The position numbers and the translations under genes are program-made. DNA of 33,583 bases from Pseudomonadota bacterium (GTDB lineage: Bacteria; Pseudomonadota; Alphaproteobacteria; Ferrovibrionales; Ferrovibrionaceae): positions 1 through 33,583 of the forward strand of contig JAJYTL010000002.1 of assembly GCA_021793055.1 (NCBI GenBank), in the 5' to 3' direction. Below are positions 1 to 8,509 of the stretch, piece by piece. Under the pieces are notes generated by a model, which was not told where the DNA came from, made no database searches, and worked only from the letters and a program-made list of their open reading frames with translations. Position 1 is the stretch's first letter; each line of letters begins with the position of its first letter.

Positions 1-247
1 CGTAGTTTTCCCTACGCCTCCTTTGTGATTAAACAGAGCAATCTTCTTCACGAGGCGCCCCCCTTCTCCTTTGGCGGTAAGCCACGTACCCTTCGCTCGC
101 GCTTTAAGTGTAGGCATAAAATATCACCAAATTCAACGTGCCGAGTTTATCCGAACGGGGCGACGCTTATCATGTTAAATTTTGCGACCCCATTTACGTT
201 TGACGAGGGTGCCGATCCTCCGTGATCCCACCGAAGTTTGCTACCTA

Positions 248-1300
248 ATGCCGGGTCCGATCACCTTCTACCAGTTGCTGCGCCATCTGGGCAGTGCGCG
301 GGCGGCGCTTGAAACGCTGCCCGACTTGGCTCACCGCGGCGGGCGCGCCGCGCCGCTCCGCGTCTTCCCGCGCGCGGCCTCGGAGGCCGAGATCGCGCGC
401 ACCGCGGCGCTCGGCGCCCGGCTCGTCACCCTCGGCGATCCCGAATATCCCAAGCTTCTTGCAGCGGTGGACGACGCGCCGCCGCTGCTCTCGCTCAAAG
501 GCCACGCGCATCTTGGCAACCGCGAAACCTTCGCCATCGTCGGTGCTCGCAACGCCTCGGCGGCCGGCGTCCGCCTTACCCGCATGCTCGCGAGCGAACT
601 TGGCCGCGAGGGCCTGGTCATTGTGTCCGGACTGGCGCGCGGCATCGACGGCGCCGCCCATGAGGGCGCCTTGGCCTCGGGAACCATCGCGGTGCTGGCT
701 GGCGGCATCGACGTGGTCTATTCGCTTGAGCATCAGGCGCTTTACGGGAAAATCGCCGAAAGCGGGCTTCTGATCGCCAAAATACCCACCGGCACCGAAC
801 CGAAGGCGCACCATTTCCCGCGCGACAACCGGATCATCTCCGGATCGTCCCTCGGCGTTCTCGTGGTCGAGGCGGCGGCCCGCTCGGGCTCCCTGATCAC
901 CACCCGCTTCGCCCTGGAACAGGGCCGCGAGGTCCTCGCCATGCCGGGCTCACCGCTCGATCCGCGCGCCCGCGGCGCCAACGACCTGATCCGCCAGGGG
1001 GCGGCGCTGGTCGAGAGCGCCGACGACATCCTGCGAACGCTTCGCAGTTTGCCGCGGCCGCTGGCCGAGCCGGCAAGCGGCGGACCGGCGCCGGCGCCGG
1101 ATCTGGCCGCCATCGCCGCCGCCCGCCGGGTCATCCAGGACAAGCTTTCGGTAACGCCCGTCGTGATAGATGAGCTTGTTCGGCAAAGCGGATTCGGCCC
1201 CGCCGTGGTGCAGACCGTGGTCCTCGAACTGGAATTGGCCGGCCTGGCCGAACGTCGGCCGGGCAACCTTGTCGCCGCCTTGCCGAACTCTGATATTTGA
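248..1300 (+). CDS. dprA: DNA processing protein DprA/Smf (5' end uncertain, probably truncated or divergent)
   Basis: Rossmann-like DprA signature: AIVGARNASAAGVRLTRMLASELGREGLVIVSGLARGIDGAAHEGAL...TIAVLAGGIDVVYSLEHQALY...HHFPRDNRIISGSSLGVLVVEAAARSGSLITTRFALEQGREVLAMPGSPLDPRARGANDLIRQGA. Followed by topA. Start taken at the internal ATG (MPGPITF) because the upstream residues of the ORF do not look like DprA. Confidence 0.9.
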   Translation: MPGPITFYQLLRHLGSARAALETLPDLAHRGGRAAPLRVFPRAASEAEIARTAALGARLVTLGDPEYPKLLAAVDDAPPLLSLKGHAHLGNRETFAIVGARNASAAGVRLTRMLASELGREGLVIVSGLARGIDGAAHEGALASGTIAVLAGGIDVVYSLEHQALYGKIAESGLLIAKIPTGTEPKAHHFPRDNRIISGSSLGVLVVEAAARSGSLITTRFALEQGREVLAMPGSPLDPRARGANDLIRQGAALVESADDILRTLRSLPRPLAEPASGGPAPAPDLAAIAAARRVIQDKLSVTPVVIDELVRQSGFGPAVVQTVVLELELAGLAERRPGNLVAALPNSDI

Positions 1301-1356
1301 CAGCGGGCCGGGTTTTCCGCATCTTCCACAGCCCGTTTGCCGAAGCGAAAGCGTTC

Positions 1357-4074
1357 ATGGACGTCGTAGTCGTCGAATCCCCGGCCAAGGCCAGGACCAT
1401 CAATAAGTATCTCGGCGAGGACTATGTCGTTCTCGCCTCCTACGGGCATGTCCGCGATCTCCCGGCCAAGGACGGCTCGGTCAAGCCGGACGAAAACTTC
1501 GTCATGACCTACGAGACCGACCCGAAGTCGGCAAAACATTTGGCCGATATCGCGAAAGCGCTAAAGAACGCCGAGCACCTCTATCTCGCCACCGACCCGG
1601 ATCGCGAGGGCGAGGCGATTTCCTGGCATGTCCTGCAAGCGCTGGAGGAAAAGCGCGCGGTCAAGGGCATCCCGGTCAAGCGTGTCGTCTTCAACGAGGT
1701 GACGCGGAGCGCGGTGCTCGACGCCATGCGCCATCCGCGCGATCTCGACATGAACCTGATCAACGCCCAGCAGGCGCGCCGGGCGCTCGATTATCTCGTC
1801 GGCTTCACGCTCTCGCCGGTATTGTGGCGCAAGCTTCCGGGCGCACGATCGGCGGGCCGCGTGCAATCCGTCGCCCTGCGCCTCGTCTGCGAACGCGAGA
1901 CCGAGATCGAGAAGTTCAAGGCCCGGGAATACTGGACCATCGAGGTCGTCTTCCTCGCCGACGGCAAGAAGTTCACCGCCCGCCTGGCGAGCCTGGACGG
2001 CAAGAAACTCGACAAGTTCGACCTCGCCGATCGCGCCAGCGCCGAGGCGGCGGCGCGGCGCATCGCCGAGAGCCCGTTCCATATCGCCGACGTGCAGACC
2101 AAGCCGGTGCGCCGCCATCCGGCGCCGCCCTTCACCACCTCGACCCTGCAGCAGGAAGCCTCGCGCAAGCTCGGCTTCTCGGCCAAGCACACCATGCAGA
2201 TCGCGCAGCGGCTCTATGAGGGCGTCGACATTGCGGGCGAGCGCGCCGGCATCATCACCTATATGCGGACCGACGGCGTGCAGATGGCGAACGAAGCGCT
2301 CACCGCCGCGCGCAAGGTGATCGCCAGCGAATACGGCGACGCCTACCTGCCGCCGCAACCGCGCCTCTACAAGGCGACGGCGAAGAACGCGCAGGAAGCC
2401 CACGAGGCGATACGGCCGACCAATCTCGCGCGCCTCCCGAATCAGGTGGCGCCCTTCCTCGAACCCGCGCAGGCCAAGCTCTACGACCTGATCTGGAAAC
2501 GCGCGCTGGCAAGCCAGATGGAATCCGCCCGCCTCGACCAGACCGCGGCCGACATCGTTTCGGAAGCCGGCGACATCGGGCTCAGGGCGAGCGGCACCGT
2601 CGTCGTCTTCCCCGGCTTCCTTCGCCTCTATCACGAGGACGTCGAGGACGCGAAACCGGACGAGACAGAAGACGAGCGCCGGCTGCCGCCCTTGAAGACC
2701 GGCGCCAAGCTCGAGCGCGAGGCCGTCACGCCCGAGCAGCATTTCACCGAGCCGCCGCCCCGCTTCAGCGAGGCGAGCCTAGTCAAAAAGCTGGAAGAAC
2801 TCGGCATCGGACGGCCCTCGACCTATGCGCAGATTCTCTCCGTGCTGCAAGAGCGCGGCTACATGCGGATCGAGAGCCGACGCTTGATTCCGGAAGACAA
2901 GGGCCGGCTCGTCACCGCCTTTCTGGAAAACTTCTTCCAGCGCTACGTCGAATACGACTTCACCGCCGACCTCGAAAATCAACTCGATCGCATTTCGGCC
3001 GGCGCGATCCCCTGGACCCAGGTGCTGCGCGATTTCTGGACCGCCTTCCGCGCCGCCGTGCAGGACACTGAGGGGCTGCGCGTCAAGGACGTGGTGTCGG
3101 CGCTCGATCAGGCGCTCGGGCCGCACATCTTCCCGGAAACCCCCGACGGCCGCGATCCCCGCGCCTGCCCGGGCTGCGCCAACGGCCGGCTTGGCCTCAA
3201 GCTCGGCCGCTTCGGCGCTTTCATCGGCTGCTCCAACTATCCCGAATGCCGCTACACCCGCCGGCTTGGCGCGAACGGCGAAGACGCCCAGGCCGCCGAT
3301 GCCGGTCCGAAGCTTCTCGGCCAGGACCCTGACAGCGGCCTCGACGTGACGCTCCGCCGCGGTCCCTACGGCTATTACCTGCAGCGCGGCGAAGCGGTCG
3401 GCAAGGGCAAACCGCAACGGGCGACGCTGCCGAAAGACGTGCCGCCGGATGGCATCGATCTCGCTCTTGCCCTGCGGCTTCTCGCGCTGCCGCGGACGGT
3501 CGGCACGCATCCCGATTCCGGCAAGCCGATCGCCGCCGGTCTCGGCCGCTTTGGCCCCTATCTCGAACACGAGGGCACCTATGCGCGGCTTGCCTCCACG
3601 GAAGAGGCGCTGACCGTCGGCCTGAATCGGGCGGTCGAGCTGATTGCGAATGCGCCGAAGCGCGGCCAGGCGCGCGGGCGGGCCGAAACCTTGCGCGAGA
3701 TCGGAGCGCATCCGCAGGACAATCAGCCGGTCAGGGTTTTAAAAGGCCGCTACGGTCCCTATCTTAATCATGGGCGGGTCAATGCCCCGCTGCCGAAGGA
3801 CGCGACGCCCGAGACCGTCGACCTCGAAACCGCGCTTCGTTTGCTCGCGGAGCGTGCCGGGAAAGCGGGCAAAGGCGGGCGCGGAGCGAAATACGCCAAC
3901 GGCGCCAAAAGCGGCGCGAAAAGCGTAAAGAGCGCGAAAAGCGTAAAGAGCACGAAAAGCGTGAAAAGTCCAAAAAGCGCCAAGACGACGAAGGGCGACG
4001 CCAAAGCAAAAGCGAAGAAGAGCGCCGCCAAAAGCCAGGGCCAGACGCGGGCCAGTGAGGCAAAAACCGATTGA
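1357..4074 (+). CDS. topA: DNA topoisomerase I
   Basis: MDVVVVESPAKARTINKYLG N-terminus (Toprim), LATDPDREGEAISWH, GIITYMRTDG active-site region, CPGC...CSNYPEC zinc motif, C-terminal GRFGPYL/GRYGPYL repeats. The supplied ORF starts at 1297; ATG 1357 fits family N-termini. Confidence 0.97.
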   Translation: MDVVVVESPAKARTINKYLGEDYVVLASYGHVRDLPAKDGSVKPDENFVMTYETDPKSAKHLADIAKALKNAEHLYLATDPDREGEAISWHVLQALEEKRAVKGIPVKRVVFNEVTRSAVLDAMRHPRDLDMNLINAQQARRALDYLVGFTLSPVLWRKLPGARSAGRVQSVALRLVCERETEIEKFKAREYWTIEVVFLADGKKFTARLASLDGKKLDKFDLADRASAEAAARRIAESPFHIADVQTKPVRRHPAPPFTTSTLQQEASRKLGFSAKHTMQIAQRLYEGVDIAGERAGIITYMRTDGVQMANEALTAARKVIASEYGDAYLPPQPRLYKATAKNAQEAHEAIRPTNLARLPNQVAPFLEPAQAKLYDLIWKRALASQMESARLDQTAADIVSEAGDIGLRASGTVVVFPGFLRLYHEDVEDAKPDETEDERRLPPLKTGAKLEREAVTPEQHFTEPPPRFSEASLVKKLEELGIGRPSTYAQILSVLQERGYMRIESRRLIPEDKGRLVTAFLENFFQRYVEYDFTADLENQLDRISAGAIPWTQVLRDFWTAFRAAVQDTEGLRVKDVVSALDQALGPHIFPETPDGRDPRACPGCANGRLGLKLGRFGAFIGCSNYPECRYTRRLGANGEDAQAADAGPKLLGQDPDSGLDVTLRRGPYGYYLQRGEAVGKGKPQRATLPKDVPPDGIDLALALRLLALPRTVGTHPDSGKPIAAGLGRFGPYLEHEGTYARLASTEEALTVGLNRAVELIANAPKRGQARGRAETLREIGAHPQDNQPVRVLKGRYGPYLNHGRVNAPLPKDATPETVDLETALRLLAERAGKAGKGGRGAKYANGAKSGAKSVKSAKSVKSTKSVKSPKSAKTTKGDAKAKAKKSAAKSQGQTRASEAKTD
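3916..3987 (+). repeat. Four 18-bp tandem units in the 3' end of topA (encoding AKSVKS/AKSVKS/TKSVKS/PKSAKT-like hexapeptides)
   Basis: gcgaaaagcgtaaagagc (3916-3933), exact copy 3934-3951, degenerate copies acgaaaagcgtgaaaagt (3952-3969) and ccaaaaagcgccaagacg (3970-3987). Confidence 0.85.
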
Positions 4075-6326
4075 GTAAAGCTGACAAGAAGGCCAAAGCG
4101 GCCTTACCGACCCGCGAAGCGGTCCGTGAGTTCATTGCCACCCAACCGGGCCGCATCGGCAAACGGGAAATCGCCCGCGCCTTCCATATTTCCGGCGCCG
4201 AGCGCATCTGGCTCAAATCCCTGCTCAAGGAGATGGCGGCGGCGGGCGAGATCAGCCGCAGCCGGCGCAAGAATCTGACCCCGCAGGGCCACCTGCCCGA
4301 GGTTCTCGTTCTCGATATCGTCAGCCTCAGCGACGACGGCGAGGCCTTGGCCCGGCCGGCGAACTGGGAGGGGGACGACGAGCCGCCCCGCATCATCGTC
4401 ACGTCCGGCCGCCACGCGCCCGCCGTCGGCGAGCGCGTCCTGGCGCGCCTCAAGCGCCACAAACCAGGTCATTACGAGGCCGAGACGATCCGCCGCCTCG
4501 CTTCTGGCGAGGCTATCGTCGGCGTCTTCCGCATGGTCGGCAAGGAAGGCCGCATCCGCTCCGCCGACCGCCGCAACCGCCACGAATTCATCGTTGCCCC
4601 CGGCGACTTCGAGGCCGTAAGCGATGGCGATGTGGTGGCGGCGAACGTCCTGCCCGGCAAGGTCTTCGGCCTGCCGCGCGCCAAAGTCACCGAGCGCATC
4701 GGCCGCGTCGGCGACATGGCGAGCCTGAGCCTGATCAGCGCCCACCGCAAGGGCATCCCGCTCCGCTTCAGCGACGCGGTGCTGGAAGAGGCGCGCGCCG
4801 TCGCCAAGCGCGGCCATGGCCGGCGCGACGATCTTCGCGATTTGCCGCTTGTCACCATCGACCCGGAAGATGCCCGCGATCGCGACGACGCGGTTTTCGC
4901 CGAGCCCGACACGGACCGCGAAAATCCCGGCGGCCACCACCTGATCGTCGCTATCGCCGATGTTGCCCATTACGTGCGCCCCGGTTCCGAATTGGACCGC
5001 GCGGCGCGCGAGCGTGGCAATTCGGTCTATTTCCCGGACCGCGTCACGCCGATGCTGCCGGAGGCGCTGTCCACCGACCTCTGCTCGCTGGCGCCTGGCG
5101 AGAGCCGGCCGGCGATGGCGGTCCACATCTGGATCGACGCCGCCGGCAACAAGCGCCGGCACAAGTTCGAGCGCGCCCTGATCCGCACCGTCGCCGCCCT
5201 TAGCTACGAGCAAGTGGAAGAGGCCCGTGCCGGCCGCCCGGACTCCGAAACGGCGCCGCTTCTCGAACCCGTGATCCGTCCGCTTTATGACGCCTTCGCG
5301 GCGCTCGAGCAGGCGCGCGCGAAGCGCCATCCGCTCGCCCTCGAATTGCCCGAGCGCAAGATCGAGTTCGACGCCGAGGGCCGCATCGCCAATATCCGCC
5401 CGCGGCCGCATTTCGCCAGCCACCGGCTGATCGAGGAATTCATGATCCTCGCCAATGTCGCGGCGGCGGAAGCGCTCGACGCCTGCCGCGAGCCCGCGGT
5501 CTACCGCGTGCACGAGCAGCCGACGCGGGAAAAGCTCGCCGATCTCCTGGTTTTCCTTAAGACGCTCGGTATCAAGCTGCAGCCGGCGGCACGGATGCGG
5601 CCGGCGAACTTCAATCAGATCCTCAAGCGGGCCGAGGGCGAAGACCACGAGCCGGTGATCCATCAGGTGGTGCTGCGGGCGCAGGCTCAGGCCATCTACA
5701 GCACCGAGAACTACGGCCATTTCGGGCTTAACCTCGGACGTTACGTTCATTTCACTTCGCCGATCCGCCGCTATGCCGATCTTCTCGTTCACCGCGCGCT
5801 GATCTCAGGGCTCTCGCTCGGCAAGGACGGACTTTCAGATTACGACCGCAGCAATCTCGCCGCCATCGCCGAAGCGATCTCCGGTGCCGAGCGGCGCGCC
5901 ATGGCGGCCGAGCGCGAGGCCTTGGAGCGCTTCATCGCGATCTATCTCGCCGATCGCGTCGGCGCCACCTTCGCGGCGCGCATCTCAAGCCTCACCCGCT
6001 TCGGCATATTCGTGGCGCTGGACGACAGCGGCGCCGAGGGCCTGATCCCGATTCGCGACCTCGGCGACGAATTCTTCCTCCACGACGAGACGCGCCACAC
6101 CCTGATCGGACGCCGGAGCGGCACCACCTATCGTCTGGGCGAGAAGATCATGGTCCGTCTGGCGGAAGCCGACGGCTTGACCGGCAGCCTGCGCTTCGCC
6201 ATCGAGGCGGCGGCGAAGGGCCCGCCCGCCGGCGCGAAATCCGGACGGCCGGCGGCGGCGCGGCCTGGCGCCAAGCCCAAACCGAAGCGCGACGCGCGAC
6301 GGAAATCCCGCCGTGCTCAGAAGTGA
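4071..6326 (+). CDS. rnr: Ribonuclease R (RNase II/RNB family with C-terminal S1 domain, basic tail)
   Basis: LVTIDPEDARDRDDAVFAE, HLIVAIADVAHYVRPGSELDRAARERGNSVYFPDRVTPMLPEALSTDLCSLAPGESRPAM, NYGHFGLNLGRYVHFTSPIRRYADLLVHRAL; S1-like segment AARISSLTRFGIFVALDDSGAEGLIPI. TTG start overlaps the topA TGA. Confidence 0.96.
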   Translation: MSKADKKAKAALPTREAVREFIATQPGRIGKREIARAFHISGAERIWLKSLLKEMAAAGEISRSRRKNLTPQGHLPEVLVLDIVSLSDDGEALARPANWEGDDEPPRIIVTSGRHAPAVGERVLARLKRHKPGHYEAETIRRLASGEAIVGVFRMVGKEGRIRSADRRNRHEFIVAPGDFEAVSDGDVVAANVLPGKVFGLPRAKVTERIGRVGDMASLSLISAHRKGIPLRFSDAVLEEARAVAKRGHGRRDDLRDLPLVTIDPEDARDRDDAVFAEPDTDRENPGGHHLIVAIADVAHYVRPGSELDRAARERGNSVYFPDRVTPMLPEALSTDLCSLAPGESRPAMAVHIWIDAAGNKRRHKFERALIRTVAALSYEQVEEARAGRPDSETAPLLEPVIRPLYDAFAALEQARAKRHPLALELPERKIEFDAEGRIANIRPRPHFASHRLIEEFMILANVAAAEALDACREPAVYRVHEQPTREKLADLLVFLKTLGIKLQPAARMRPANFNQILKRAEGEDHEPVIHQVVLRAQAQAIYSTENYGHFGLNLGRYVHFTSPIRRYADLLVHRALISGLSLGKDGLSDYDRSNLAAIAEAISGAERRAMAAEREALERFIAIYLADRVGATFAARISSLTRFGIFVALDDSGAEGLIPIRDLGDEFFLHDETRHTLIGRRSGTTYRLGEKIMVRLAEADGLTGSLRFAIEAAAKGPPAGAKSGRPAAARPGAKPKPKRDARRKSRRAQK

Positions 6327-7054
6327 TAGCCGATGCTGATCCCGGTGAAGTAGCGGCTCACCGCGTCAGGCGTCACGGGCGGCGGGTTGTGCAGCGGCGC
6401 GAGCGCGCCGGCGAAACCGACCACGTTCCAACTATTGAAGAGCCGCCAGTTGACCTCGACGCTGGCGCCGACGTTCTGTAGCCCGCTTTCGAGTCCCAGG
6501 GTGCCGGGATTGAAACTCGGTAAGGCCAGGGGCGGAATGCCGGGCAACCCGATATTGGCGACGCTGCTCCCCCAGGTGATATTCGGCCCGAGCGCCAGAC
6601 TGACATCGGGCGCGAGCTTCGCGCCATAGCCGAAGCCGACCTCGATTTGCGGCTCGCCGTTGATGCCTTGCAGGGCGTCGGCATTCACCATCAGGGATTT
6701 ATAGGCGTATTGCGCGAAGGCACCGACGCCGACGCGCCCGGGCTGGCCGAAGCCCTCGACCGAGGCGGTGAAGCTCGGTTGGTAAGTGGCGAGCGGGCCG
6801 AAACGGAAATGCTCGGTGTGGACAAGGTCGGTGCCAAGGCCGATGCGGGCCGAAGGGACGGGCGATGCAACCGCGTGCCATCCCGAGATATTGGCGGCCG
6901 CGTCTTCCGACCCGGACAAGTTGGCGAGACGGGCGAAGGCGCCGCCGGTCGCCACCTGGTCAACGGCCGCGCGCGCCGGGCGGGCAAAGGCGCAAGCTGC
7001 CGCCCCGAGGAAAATCGCCGTGCCCAGCCGAGTTATCCGCCCCATGCCGAACAC
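6317..7054 (-). CDS. Putative outer-membrane beta-barrel protein (MipA/OmpV-like)
   Basis: N-terminal signal peptide (MFGMGRITRLGTAIFLGAAACAFARPARAA), alternating beta-barrel pattern, VGAFAQYAYKSLMVNADALQGINGEPQIEVGFGYGAKLAPDVSLALGPNITWG resembling MipA/OmpV, C-terminal aromatic ending ...YFTGISIGYHF. Convergent 10-bp overlap with rnr. Confidence 0.6.
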   Translation of the reverse strand: MFGMGRITRLGTAIFLGAAACAFARPARAAVDQVATGGAFARLANLSGSEDAAANISGWHAVASPVPSARIGLGTDLVHTEHFRFGPLATYQPSFTASVEGFGQPGRVGVGAFAQYAYKSLMVNADALQGINGEPQIEVGFGYGAKLAPDVSLALGPNITWGSSVANIGLPGIPPLALPSFNPGTLGLESGLQNVGASVEVNWRLFNSWNVVGFAGALAPLHNPPPVTPDAVSRYFTGISIGYHF

Positions 7055-7316
7055 CCGAGATTTGCCGCCGCCCCGGCTGCGGCTTTTCGAAAAACCGCCC
7101 CGTTAAAACAACCTTTGGTAGCTTTGCCCCGAAGCGGAGTCAAGCGCGCGCCAGGCTCATGGTTCCTCGGCATCCGAGACCCGGGATTTTGTTCTACCGC
7201 TGGTACTTTACGTCAAGCTTGCCTACCATAAGCGGATCGTGACCTGCCCAATGCTCAGACCCATGCTCGCAAACTCTTGCTTCCCGGTGACGCTTCGCTG
7301 GTCTCCAAAGGAGCGA

Positions 7317-7379
7317 ATGGCGGCTTGGCCGGCATCACGGCCGCTCTCGTCATTTCTCGCCAAGGAGACCCGCCGATGA
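7317..7379 (+). CDS. Candidate 20-aa leader/upstream ORF (MAAWPASRPLSSFLAKETRR*)
   Basis: ATG preceded by AAAGGAG; its TGA (7377-7379) overlaps the ATG of the NUDIX gene (7376-7378) as ATGA. No homology evidence. Confidence 0.3.
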   Translation: MAAWPASRPLSSFLAKETRR

Positions 7380-8059
7380 CCGAAGCTGCCCCGCCGCGCC
7401 GTCTGCTGCGGCCGAAAGACGCGGCGACGCTTATCATCTACCGCCGCCAGCAGGGATCTCTGCAGGTGCTGATGGGGGAGCGCCACGGCAGCCACGCCTT
7501 TCTCCCCAACCGCTATGTCTTTCCGGGCGGCCGGCTCGATCCGGCGGATTTTCGCGTCCGTGTCGCTAACCCGTTGCGGCCGCATGTGGCGGCGCGGCTC
7601 TGCCGGGCGGCGGAGCCCAGCCGGGCGCGGGCGATTGCGCTCGCCGCGGTGCGCGAGACTTTCGAAGAGACCGGCCTCATCATCGGCCAGCCCGATCCCG
7701 ACCCCGGGCGGCCGGTGCCGGCCGCTTGGCGCGAGTTCTTCGCCGCCGGTGCCGCGCCGGCGCTCGACCGGCTGGATTACGTGGTGCGGGCGGTGACCCC
7801 GCCGGGCCGGCCGCGCCGCTTCAATGCCCGCTTCTTCATTGTCGACGCCGCCGCCACCCAAGGCACCGTGAAGAGCAACGGCGAGCTCCTGGAGCTCAAA
7901 TGGATCACCCGGGAAGAGGCCCTTGGCCTCGCCCTCGCCCGGATCACCGAGATCGTGCTGGAGCGGCTGCCCGATCTGGTCGCGCGACCGAAAGACGCGG
8001 ATTTTCCGATACCGCTCTTCCATGCCCGCCACGGCCGCCAAGTGATGGAGGAGGAATAA
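7376..8059 (+). CDS. NUDIX hydrolase
   Basis: PGGRLDPAD...(long insertion)...ALAAVRETFEETGLIIG: split Nudix box with RExxEExG core. AAGGAG Shine-Dalgarno upstream of ATG 7376. Confidence 0.85.
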   Translation: MTEAAPPRRLLRPKDAATLIIYRRQQGSLQVLMGERHGSHAFLPNRYVFPGGRLDPADFRVRVANPLRPHVAARLCRAAEPSRARAIALAAVRETFEETGLIIGQPDPDPGRPVPAAWREFFAAGAAPALDRLDYVVRAVTPPGRPRRFNARFFIVDAAATQGTVKSNGELLELKWITREEALGLALARITEIVLERLPDLVARPKDADFPIPLFHARHGRQVMEEE

Positions 8060-8157
8060 CGGCAAGGGCTTGGGCGGCAACCGGTTTTGCCGAGCCTTGA
8101 CTTCTCGCGGCCGGCCGCTATCTTCGCCCCAACCCGACCGCAGAGGATATTGGCGCC

Positions 8158-8325
8158 ATGGCCAAGCCGACGACCGTGAAGATCAAGCTGGTGAGTTCCG
8201 CCGATACCGGCTTCTTTTACGTGACCAAGAAGAACCCGCGCACCAAGACCGAAAAGATGTCGTTGAAGAAATACGACCCGGTGGCGCGCAAGCACGTTCT
8301 GTTCAAGGAAGCGAAGATCAAGTAG
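8158..8325 (+). CDS. rpmG: 50S ribosomal protein L33
   Basis: Not in the supplied ORF list (55 aa): [55 protein letters not shown]; typical bL33. Confidence 0.96.
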   Translation: MAKPTTVKIKLVSSADTGFFYVTKKNPRTKTEKMSLKKYDPVARKHVLFKEAKIK

Positions 8326-8332
8326 CTCCCGT

Positions 8333-8415
8333 CCCGGCCCGATGGCCGGGTGGCCGGACGCGGTGTCCGGCCTTGGCGCGGCGGCCCATGGCCTCGCCGC
8401 GGACCGGTGCCAAGG
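8333..8415. terminator. Cluster of three perfect-stem inverted repeats downstream of rpmG (candidate terminators)
   Basis: CCCGGCC-CGAT-GGCCGGG (8333-8350); GGCCGGAC-GCGGT-GTCCGGCC (8352-8372); CCTTGGC (8371-8377)...GCCAAGG (8409-8415) with inner CGCGGCG (8377-8383)/CGCCGCG (8395-8401). No clear T-tract. Confidence 0.5.
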
Positions 8416-8509
8416 CGCCAATCCAATCCCAGCTTCATCCAACCGAACCCGATGCGACCGAATCTGGCCGGACGCCCGCGTCGGCGCGGTCGCCCCGCAG
8501 CGACGGGTC

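Noticed and set aside
1-16. Short inverted repeat CGTAG-TTTTCC-CTACG at the very first bases
   Set aside because: Only 5 bp of stem at a window edge; cannot be distinguished from chance or an assembly end.
25-225. 66-aa ORF at the window start
   Set aside because: No RBS, no recognisable motif, lies in the low-quality-looking edge segment.
3768-4031. 87-aa hydrophobic minus-strand ORF (LFTLFVLFTLFALFTLF)
   Set aside because: Antisense translation of the TopA Lys/Ser repeat tail; looks like a membrane peptide only because AAR/AGC codons complement to CTT/GCT-type codons.
4104-5792. 562-aa minus-strand ORF antisense to rnr
   Set aside because: Shadow ORF in a complementary frame of a clear rnr coding sequence in GC-rich DNA; no recognisable domain, typical Arg/Ala/Gly-skewed composition.
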